Source of the DNA: Thermoplasmata archaeon
GTDB taxonomy: Archaea > Thermoplasmatota > E2 > DHVEG-1
Reading direction: 5' to 3'
Length of the DNA: 6,129 bases
NCBI GenBank assembly: GCA_003651045.1
Contig: QMTJ01000071.1
Coordinates: 1 to 6,129, forward strand
In this document: positions 1-5,591 of the stretch, piece after piece
How the letters are laid out: every line of letters starts with the position of its first letter
Numbering within the stretch: the stretch's first letter is position 1
The notes under the pieces: model-generated
The model's input: only the letters and a program-made list of their open reading frames with translations
The model's database searches: none
What the model was told of the DNA's origin: nothing
Position numbers and translations under genes: made by a program

Positions 1-747
1 GGTGGTATAAAGGCTAATATGATGTATCCTGCGGATTTTATATATCAGAATATTATGATGAATACTCTTGTAGTTCATTATGCTTATAAATACGATGTTA
101 AAAAACTGATAGGGGTTTTGAGTAATTGTGCCTATCCTGATGTTGCAAAAAGTTATCCTTTGACAGAAGATCAACTATATGATGGTCCGCCTCAGTCTAC
201 AAATTTTTCTTATGCGTATGCGAAACGTGCTTTAGGGGTTCAAATCCAGTCTTACAGAAAACAATATGGATGTAACTTTTTCTGTGTTATCCCTTGTAAT
301 TTGTATGGGCCTTATGATAATTTTGATGAAACGGAGAGTCATTTTTTAGCGGCTTTAATTCGTAAAATCTATGAGGCAAAGGTGAATAAAACAAAGGAGA
401 TTAAACTACTAGGTACTGGTAAACCTTTGAGGCAGTATTTATACTCTGAAGATTTAGCTCAGATTCTTTTAGTGTTATTAGAGAAATATGACGGGGTGGA
501 ACCCATTAATATTGCTCCGCGGGAGAATCCTTCTATTGAAGAGATTGCAGAAACTGCTTTAAAAGTAATCGGGTGTTCAGATTGCAAAATTGTTTTTGAT
601 AAAACGTTTCCTGATGGTCAGTTTAGAAAGGATTTATCAATTGAAAGACTTCTTAAAGTCATTGGTGATTTTAGATTTACACCTTTACCTGTGGGGGTTA
701 AAAAAACCTATAGATGGTATTTAAAAAATGTTGTTAAAACTGTTTAA
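1..747 (+). CDS. GDP-L-fucose synthase-like NAD(P)-dependent epimerase/reductase, 5'-partial
   Basis: The reading frame is open from base 1, so the gene starts upstream. The residues before the first ATG at 19 (GGIKAN) continue into MMYPADFIYQN, a hallmark stretch of the GDP-L-fucose synthase (Fcl/GMER) family. That enzyme epimerises GDP-4-keto-6-deoxy-D-mannose at C3 and C5 and then reduces C4 with NADPH. Compared with the E. coli enzyme (about 321 residues), roughly 65 N-terminal residues with the Gly-rich nucleotide motif are missing. Counting from the ATG at 19, the family's active-site set is present: Ser35 and Cys37 (SNC), Tyr65 and Lys69 (YAYAK), and His108 in ESHF. The substrate-domain motifs LYGPYDNFD and GTGKPLRQYL follow. 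The stop at 745 lies 12 bases before the dehydratase gene that would supply its substrate. A related GDP-6-deoxysugar epimerase/reductase such as a colitose synthase is possible. Family assignment is strong; exact product is not proven. Confidence 0.85.
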   Translation, partial: GGIKANMMYPADFIYQNIMMNTLVVHYAYKYDVKKLIGVLSNCAYPDVAKSYPLTEDQLYDGPPQSTNFSYAYAKRALGVQIQSYRKQYGCNFFCVIPCNLYGPYDNFDETESHFLAALIRKIYEAKVNKTKEIKLLGTGKPLRQYLYSEDLAQILLVLLEKYDGVEPINIAPRENPSIEEIAETALKVIGCSDCKIVFDKTFPDGQFRKDLSIERLLKVIGDFRFTPLPVGVKKTYRWYLKNVVKTV

Positions 748-751
748 GAGG
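748..751 (+). promoter_or_regulatory. Shine-Dalgarno site of the GDP-mannose dehydratase gene
   Basis: GAGG lies directly after the preceding stop codon and 8 bases before the ATG at 760. It supports that start. The layout (GAGG, A-rich spacer, ATG) recurs before the gene at 5588. Confidence 0.7.
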
Positions 752-759
752 AAAAAAAC

Positions 760-1782
760 ATGAGTAAAGAGAGGGAAATAAAGAAGGTGTTGATAACTGG
801 TGTTACAGGTTTTGTAGGGAGTCATTTAGCGGATTATATACTTGAGAATCACCCGGATGTAAAAATATTAGGGTTAGCTAGATGGCGTTCTCCGATGGAT
901 AACATTAGTCATATTACAAACAAAATAGTTATTAAGTATGGAGATCTTCTGGATGTATCTTCATTAAAAACTATTTTGAAAGAAGAGAAACCTGATGTTA
1001 TTTTTCATCTTGCTGCGCAGTCTTATGTACCATATAGCTACAAGGCACCTGTCGCTACAATTGAGGTGAACATGATCGGGACGTGTAACTTGTTTGAAGT
1101 GGTTAAAGAATTGAAACATGAAACTGGTTATGATCCGATTATTCATTTATGTAGTTCTTCTGAGGTTTATGGTCAGGTTAAAGAAGATGAAGTTCCTATT
1201 ACTGAGGAGAACCCGTTTCGTCCGTCTTCTCCATATGCTGTTAGTAAAGTTGGAGAGGATATGTTAGGGTATCAGTATTATCTGTCATGGGGTTTAAAAA
1301 TTATTAGAACGAGGATGTTTACGCATACTGGCCCTAGAAGGGGTGAGGTTTTTGTTGTTTCAACTTTTGCGAAACAAATCGCGGCGATTGAAGCAGGTTT
1401 GATACCTCCTGTGGTTAAAGTAGGTAACCTGGATAGCGTTAGGACGTTTACAGATGTGAGAGATGCAGTACGAGCATATTGGTTACTTGTTACTAAATGT
1501 CCACCTGGTGAGGTTTACAATATCGGGGGAGTAGAAACAATGACTATACGAGAAATGTTAGAGAAGTTGTTGAAAATGTCAACTGTGAAAAATATAAAAA
1601 TAGAAGTTGATCCTAATAGACTCAGACCTTCCGATGTAACACTTCAGATACCATCTACAGAAAAATTTTATAAACAAACTGGTTGGAAACCAGAGATAAA
1701 ATTTGAAAAAACACTTAAGGATACATTGGATTACTGGCGGGGTTATTTCAAAACAGTGAAACATTATTATGAGAAAAAATGA
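760..1782 (+). CDS. gmd: GDP-mannose 4,6-dehydratase, short type
   Basis: This cytosolic NADP-dependent enzyme converts GDP-D-mannose to GDP-4-keto-6-deoxy-D-mannose, the precursor of GDP-L-fucose, GDP-rhamnose, perosamine and related sugars. The 340-residue protein is full length. Visible features are the Gly-rich motif GVTGFVG (14-20), the family motif RWRSPMDNI (41-49), GDLLD (61-65), IFHLAAQSYV (81-90), the catalytic region SSSEVYG (132-138) with Glu135, Tyr159 and Lys163 in SPYAVSK, HTGPRRGEVF (189-198), the substrate-binding run NLDSVRTFTDVRD (223-235), and RLRPSDV (287-293). HTGPRRGEVF and RLRPSDV are typical of GDP-mannose dehydratases and the closely related GDP-6-deoxy-4-keto-mannose reductases (RMD). 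The intact catalytic Glu next to the Ser residues favours dehydratase. The start at 760 is set by GAGG at 748-751. The gene overlaps the E1 alpha gene by 4 bases, implying translational coupling. Confidence 0.9.
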   Translation: MSKEREIKKVLITGVTGFVGSHLADYILENHPDVKILGLARWRSPMDNISHITNKIVIKYGDLLDVSSLKTILKEEKPDVIFHLAAQSYVPYSYKAPVATIEVNMIGTCNLFEVVKELKHETGYDPIIHLCSSSEVYGQVKEDEVPITEENPFRPSSPYAVSKVGEDMLGYQYYLSWGLKIIRTRMFTHTGPRRGEVFVVSTFAKQIAAIEAGLIPPVVKVGNLDSVRTFTDVRDAVRAYWLLVTKCPPGEVYNIGGVETMTIREMLEKLLKMSTVKNIKIEVDPNRLRPSDVTLQIPSTEKFYKQTGWKPEIKFEKTLKDTLDYWRGYFKTVKHYYEKK

Positions 1783-2771
1783 AAAACAGTTTTTTTGGTG
1801 TTACAAAGATGGATAGAACAAGGTTGAATATTGAACTTTATAAGAAAGAATATTTAATTAGAAAAAGCGAAGAGACCATTAGAAAATATTATATGGATGA
1901 TGAGATGAAAACACCTGTTCATCTTTCTGTTGGTGAAGAAGCAATAGTATCAGGTGTAATTCAGGCTATGGGAAAAAGGGATCAAGTTTTTGGTACATAT
2001 AGAAATCATGGTATTTATCTTGCGAAAACAGGTGAGACTGATAAGTTTTTTGCAGAGTTGTATGGTAAAAAAGATGGAATGGGGAAAGGTAAAGCAGGAT
2101 CTATGCATATGTTTTTACCAGAGGAGAATTTTATGGGTTCTTCAGCGATAGTTGCTACTGTTATTCCTGTTGCAGTTGGTGCAGCGTTCGCAAATAAATA
2201 CAAAAAAAACAAAAATTTGGTATTTGTTTTTTTTGGAGATGGAGCACTTGAGGAAGGAGTGTTCTGGGAGAGTTTAAATTTTGCTTGTTTAAAAAAACTA
2301 CCTATAGTGTTTATTTGTGAAGATAATGGTCTTGCGATTCATGCCCATATAAAGGATAGGCAGGCGTTTAAATCAATTACAGATATTGTTTCAAAATTTG
2401 GTTGCAATGTTTTTAAAAGTGAGTCAACAGATGCAGAGGTTATTTATAACCTTACGGTTGAGGCTGTAAAGAAACAGAGGAGGGTAAATAAACCTAGTTT
2501 TTTGCATCTTAAATATTATAGGTATCTTGAGCATGTGGGGGTTAATCAAGATTTTCAATATGGGTATCGTTCTGAGGAAGAATTTAAAAAATGGTTTAAA
2601 GTAGATCCTCTTAAGATACAGAGGAGAAAACTTTTGAAACTTGGTTTAATTGAAAAAGAAATAAAAGAGTTGGAGAAGGCCATTGATGAGCAGGTGGAGA
2701 AAAGTGTTGAGTTTGCTAAGAAATCACCGTTTCCAGGTGAAGAAGAACTTTTGAGTGATGTGTACGCATGA
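1779..2771 (+). CDS. ThDP-dependent 2-oxoacid dehydrogenase-type E1, alpha subunit
   Basis: This is the ThDP-binding alpha subunit of an E1 heterotetramer of the pyruvate/2-oxoacid dehydrogenase type, 330 residues, which is normal length. Visible motifs are HLSVGEEA (48-55), TYRNHG (73-78), GKGKAGSMHMF (102-112), GSSAIV (120-125), and the ThDP/Mg motif from GDG (153-155) to EDN (181-183). Near the C-terminus, where classical PDH E1 alpha has a GHS-containing loop, this protein has RYLEHVG (248-254). His is kept but the surroundings differ. It overlaps the dehydratase gene by 4 bases and the beta subunit gene by 4 bases. No E2 or E3 gene is visible, and all neighbours act on nucleotide sugars, so a biosynthetic carboligase role is more likely than central oxoacid oxidation (inference). 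An alternative start is Met11 at 1809, preceded by GGTG. Substrate cannot be read from sequence. Confidence 0.88.
   Translation: MKNSFFGVTKMDRTRLNIELYKKEYLIRKSEETIRKYYMDDEMKTPVHLSVGEEAIVSGVIQAMGKRDQVFGTYRNHGIYLAKTGETDKFFAELYGKKDGMGKGKAGSMHMFLPEENFMGSSAIVATVIPVAVGAAFANKYKKNKNLVFVFFGDGALEEGVFWESLNFACLKKLPIVFICEDNGLAIHAHIKDRQAFKSITDIVSKFGCNVFKSESTDAEVIYNLTVEAVKKQRRVNKPSFLHLKYYRYLEHVGVNQDFQYGYRSEEEFKKWFKVDPLKIQRRKLLKLGLIEKEIKELEKAIDEQVEKSVEFAKKSPFPGEEELLSDVYA
1797..1800 (+). promoter_or_regulatory. Possible ribosome binding site for an alternative E1 alpha start
   Basis: GGTG lies 8 bases before an in-frame ATG at 1809 (Met11 of the long form). The first ATG at 1779 has only GAG at 1771-1773, five bases away, but shares the ATGA overlap style seen at 2768 and 5588. 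Conserved E1 alpha sequence begins after Met11, so homology does not decide between the two starts. Confidence 0.35.
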
Positions 2772-3808
2772 GAAGGATAACTTTTCAAGAAGCGTTGAAC
2801 GAGGCTTTGATGCAGGAGATGGAGAGAGATAGTAATGTTTTTGTTTATGGACTGGATGTTACTGATCATAAAAGAATTTTTGGTAGTACAAAGGGTTTAG
2901 TTGAAAGATTCGGTAGTGAGAGGTGTTTTATAACTCCTCTTTCTGAGGATGCTATGACGGGTATGGGTCTTGGTGCTGCGGTTAATGGTTTACGGCCGGT
3001 TCATATTCATCAACGTGTGGATTTTTTAGTCCTTGCTATGAATCAACTTCTTAACATGGTATCCAATTATCGGTATTTATCTGGTGGGAAGGTAAAGGTT
3101 CCAATGGTTATAAGGGCTGTAGTGGGTCGTGGTTGGGGTCAGTCTGCTCAGCATAGTAAAAGTTTACATTCGATTTTTGCCCATATACCTGGTTTAAAAG
3201 TAGTGTTACCTACTACGCCAAGAGATGCAAAAGGTTTATTAATTTCATCTATCCGGGATGATAATCCTGTGATTTTTATTGAACATAGATGGCTTTATTT
3301 TACATCTGGTGAGGTTCCCAGAGAACCAAAACCTACTCCTCTTGAACAGGGGAATATTCTAAACACTGGGGAGGATATCACAGTTGTTGCTACTTCTTGG
3401 ATGAATGTAGAGGCTTTAAAAGCAGCTGAGGTTTTAGAGAAACATGGTGTTAGTGTAGAAGTAGTTGATCCTAGAACTATTGCTCCTTTAAATGATGACC
3501 TTATTATAAGATCTGTAAAAAAAACAGGTCATTGTATTGTTGCTGATAACGATTGGGTGCATTGTGGGTTTAGTGGAGAAATAGCAGCGAGAGTTGCTGA
3601 AAAATGTTTCAATGAGTTAAAATCACCTGTTAAACGTATAGGTTTCGCTCATGCTCCATGTCCAACAACAAGACCTCTTGAGAATAAGTTTTACCCGAAT
3701 GCTATTGATATCATTAGAGCTGTTGAAGAAAAACTTAAACTAGAACCTATTGATTTATCAAATGAAGAGTTTTATAGTTGGGAAAACCGGTTTAGGGGGC
3801 CGTTTTAA
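2768..3808 (+). CDS. ThDP-dependent 2-oxoacid dehydrogenase-type E1, beta subunit
   Basis: This is the partner of the preceding alpha subunit, at 346 residues. It has the N-terminal transketolase-like pyrimidine-binding domain and the C-terminal transketolase domain. Evidence includes RRITFQEALNEAL (2-14), PLSEDAMTG (57-65) with Glu60, which by family position should activate the ThDP aminopyrimidine ring, RYLSGGK (102-108), QHSKSLHSIFAHIPGLKVV (128-146) with the conserved active-site-region His129, IRDDNPVIFIEHRWLY (162-177), and VDPRTIAPL (233-241). The last part carries CPTTRPLENKFYP (298-310), a variant of the E1 beta C-terminal consensus, followed by a tail of about 35 residues ending in FRGPF. 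The ATG overlaps the alpha stop by 4 bases, as expected for subunits made in equal amounts. The pair probably forms an alpha2beta2 enzyme. Resemblance is to PDH/BCDH E1 beta rather than a split transketolase. Substrate is unknown. Confidence 0.88.
   Translation: MRRITFQEALNEALMQEMERDSNVFVYGLDVTDHKRIFGSTKGLVERFGSERCFITPLSEDAMTGMGLGAAVNGLRPVHIHQRVDFLVLAMNQLLNMVSNYRYLSGGKVKVPMVIRAVVGRGWGQSAQHSKSLHSIFAHIPGLKVVLPTTPRDAKGLLISSIRDDNPVIFIEHRWLYFTSGEVPREPKPTPLEQGNILNTGEDITVVATSWMNVEALKAAEVLEKHGVSVEVVDPRTIAPLNDDLIIRSVKKTGHCIVADNDWVHCGFSGEIAARVAEKCFNELKSPVKRIGFAHAPCPTTRPLENKFYPNAIDIIRAVEEKLKLEPIDLSNEEFYSWENRFRGPF
3794..3799 (+). promoter_or_regulatory. Shine-Dalgarno site that sets the start of the SDR gene at 3810
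   Basis: AGGGGG sits at the very end of the E1 beta gene, 10 bases before the ATG at 3810. It favours 3810 over the longer in-frame ATG at 3750, which would add 20 residues unlike any SDR N-terminus and overlap the E1 beta gene by 59 bases. Confidence 0.7.
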
Positions 3809-3809
3809 T

Positions 3810-4799
3810 ATGGGTTTTTATGAAGGAAAAAAAGTATTGGTAACAGGCGGAACTGGTCTTATAGGTAGACCACTTGTGGAAAAACTAATTGATAGAGGTG
3901 CTATTGTCCGGATTGCCTCATTAGATGACCCATCTAGGGCGCATCCTGAAGCAGAGTTTTATCAGGTGAACCTTACACGTTTTGATAACTGCTTGAAAGT
4001 TTGTAAAGACATGGATTTTGTTTTTCATCTCGCAGGTATCAAAGGGTCGCCAGCGATGACGATGAAAAAACCAGCTAGTTTCTTTGTACCAACTATACTT
4101 TTTAATACTAATATGATGGAAGCAGCATGGCAAAATGGTGTAGAACGTTACCTGTTTACAAGTACAATAGGTGTTTATTCACCAGCTGAGATATTCCGTG
4201 AAGATGATGTATGGAAAACTTTTCCATCAGAAAATGATAAATTCGCTGGCTGGGCTAAACGTATGGGAGAACTACAAGCAGAAGCTTATAAAATCGAATA
4301 CGGCTGGGATAAAATAGCTATTGTTAGACCAGCTAATGTCTATGGCCCCTATGATAATTTCGATCCTAATAACGCGATGGTTATACCTTCATTGATAAAA
4401 CGTGCTCTTGATGGTGAAAACCCTCTCGTAGTATGGGGCGACGGATCACCAGTTAGAGATTTCATACACGCCGATGATGTCGCTGAAGGTATGCTTCTTG
4501 CTCTTGAAAAAGGAATAGGTAAACCTATAAACCTTGGAAGTGGAAGAGGTGTGAGTATAAAAGAAATAGTAGACATAATTGTAAACAACATGGAGAAAAA
4601 ACCAAAAGTAATCTGGGATACATCAAAACCAACTGGTGACAAAAAAAGACTAATGGATATATCACGAGCAAAAAGTATCGGATTTAAACCTAAAATCTCT
4701 ATCGAAGAGGGGATTAAAGGAGTAATGAAATGGTACATGGAGAATAAAGATATTGTAAATAAAAGATATAATGTATTCACTGAAAAAAAGATTGTTTAG
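3810..4799 (+). CDS. Extended SDR of the sugar-nucleotide epimerase/dehydratase family, GDP-fucose-synthase-like, catalytic Tyr replaced by Ala
   Basis: From the ATG at 3810 the protein has 329 residues, a usual length for extended SDRs. It starts one base after the E1 beta stop. Visible motifs are the NAD(P)-binding VTGGTGLIG (11-19), FHLAG (72-76), the catalytic-strand TSTIGVY (117-123), VYGPYDNFDP in the substrate domain, GDGSPVRDFIHADDVAEG, INLGSGRGVSI, and a C-terminal DTSKPTGDKKRLMDISRA resembling the matching segment of GDP-fucose synthase. The YxxxK pair is not intact: the segment reads KFAGWAKR, with Lys150 kept and Ala146 where Tyr is expected. The family's active-site Cys and His also appear absent (TIG and NAMVIP where SCI and SHVIP would be). 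It probably binds a GDP-sugar, given the shared GPYDNFD, but is unlikely to do fucose-synthase chemistry. Reductase, epimerase or a non-catalytic partner are all possible. Confidence 0.85.
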   Translation: MGFYEGKKVLVTGGTGLIGRPLVEKLIDRGAIVRIASLDDPSRAHPEAEFYQVNLTRFDNCLKVCKDMDFVFHLAGIKGSPAMTMKKPASFFVPTILFNTNMMEAAWQNGVERYLFTSTIGVYSPAEIFREDDVWKTFPSENDKFAGWAKRMGELQAEAYKIEYGWDKIAIVRPANVYGPYDNFDPNNAMVIPSLIKRALDGENPLVVWGDGSPVRDFIHADDVAEGMLLALEKGIGKPINLGSGRGVSIKEIVDIIVNNMEKKPKVIWDTSKPTGDKKRLMDISRAKSIGFKPKISIEEGIKGVMKWYMENKDIVNKRYNVFTEKKIV

Positions 4800-4804
4800 A
4801 AGGA
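4800..4804 (+). promoter_or_regulatory. Shine-Dalgarno site of the compact SDR gene
   Basis: AAGGA follows the preceding stop codon immediately and lies 10 bases before the ATG at 4815, with an A-rich spacer. The 15 bases at 4800-4814 are the largest gap between genes in the window and hold only this site. Confidence 0.65.
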
Positions 4805-4814
4805 AACAAAAAAT

Positions 4815-5591
4815 ATGAATGAAAAAATATTTGTCTCAGGAGTTAAAAGTGGCCTTGGAAAATATCTCTATGAAAAACTTGATGGATTTGGTTTAACTAG
4901 AGATACCTCTGAGAAAGAACTCGAATTAGTTAAAAAAAGAGGAAAACTAGATGTGATTATACACTGTGCTTTTAATTCAAAACGTGGTATTACCTCTGAA
5001 AATTTATATGACTATATCTCGGATAACGTTTTTTTAACTAAAAAATTAGTATCACTTCCTCATAAAAAATTTATTTTTATCTCATCAATTGAAGTTTATC
5101 CAAAAAACAATATACTACACAAAGAAGATGAAATAATAGATGTAGATAAAATATCTAATCTATACGGACTAACGAAGCTTATTTCTGAAGCAATTATAAA
5201 AAAACATTGCAACAATTATCTTATTTTAAGAGCGACTGCTTTATTAGGTGGATACTCTAGAAAAAATAGTTTACTCAGAATTTTACAAGATAAAGAATGT
5301 GTTTTAACTCTCGCTCCAGAATCAAGTTTTAACTATGTTTTACATTCAGATGTGTTAGAGTTTATCAAATATGCATTAGAAAAAGATATAATTGGTATTT
5401 ATAACTTAGCTGCATCTAAAAACATACAACTAAAGGAAGTAGCAGAGATATATAATAAAGAAGTTAAATTTGGATCTTATTATTATAAAACCGGTGATAT
5501 TGACAATAGCAAAATATCATCAATTTTTCCTATATTTAAAAAAACATCAGAAGATAACATTAAAAGATTTATAGAAGAGGAAAACATATGA
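4815..5591 (+). CDS. Compact RmlD-like short-chain dehydrogenase/reductase
   Basis: The protein has 258 residues, shorter than the usual 290-340 of sugar-nucleotide SDRs. The N-terminal Gly motif is SGVKSGLG (8-15), spaced GxxxGxG as in classical SDRs rather than the GxxGxxG of its neighbours. The stretch between this motif and DVIIHCAFN (46-54) is short, as in RmlD-type dTDP-4-dehydrorhamnose reductases. Catalytic residues look intact: SSIEVY (90-95), and Tyr117 with Lys121 in YGLTK. The substrate domain is reduced: where related enzymes have a YGP turn this one reads LLGGYSRKN, and NYVLHSDVLEF stands for the usual RDFIHVDDV. An NAD(P)H-dependent reduction of a keto sugar is the most likely role, perhaps of a branch or C4 ketone made upstream, but this is inferred from fold and context. 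Its DNA looks more AT-rich than the upstream genes. It overlaps the next gene by 4 bases. Confidence 0.8.
   Translation: MNEKIFVSGVKSGLGKYLYEKLDGFGLTRDTSEKELELVKKRGKLDVIIHCAFNSKRGITSENLYDYISDNVFLTKKLVSLPHKKFIFISSIEVYPKNNILHKEDEIIDVDKISNLYGLTKLISEAIIKKHCNNYLILRATALLGGYSRKNSLLRILQDKECVLTLAPESSFNYVLHSDVLEFIKYALEKDIIGIYNLAASKNIQLKEVAEIYNKEVKFGSYYYKTGDIDNSKISSIFPIFKKTSEDNIKRFIEEENI
5577..5580 (+). promoter_or_regulatory. Shine-Dalgarno site of the last SDR gene
   Basis: GAGG inside the end of the preceding gene lies 7 bases before the ATG at 5588. Together with the ATGA overlap it supports coupled translation from 5588. Confidence 0.65.

Noticed and set aside
19..747. Reading the first gene as complete from the ATG at 19
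   Set aside because: The frame is open upstream, and bases 1-18 encode GGIKAN, which continues the GDP-fucose synthase family motif. The Rossmann N-terminus must lie before the window.
2555..2869. 104-codon open frame on the minus strand
   Set aside because: It spans the overlap of the E1 alpha and beta genes and has low-complexity Ser/Phe/Leu content typical of antisense shadows.
1779..3808. Split transketolase or DXP synthase instead of E1 alpha/beta
   Set aside because: The alpha subunit has YRNHG, GKAGSMHMF and a GDG...EDN motif, and the beta subunit has QHS, HIPGLKVV and DDNPVIFIEH, which are PDH/BCDH E1 signatures.
3750..3809. Longer start for the SDR gene at an in-frame ATG at 3750
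   Set aside because: It would overlap E1 beta by 59 bases and add 20 residues before the normal Rossmann N-terminus. AGGGGG at 3794-3799 is well placed for the ATG at 3810.
4349..4780. 143-codon open frame on the minus strand
   Set aside because: It lies wholly inside a well-supported SDR gene on the + strand, is rich in Ser, Pro, Leu and Ile as antisense frames are, and has no recognisable motif.
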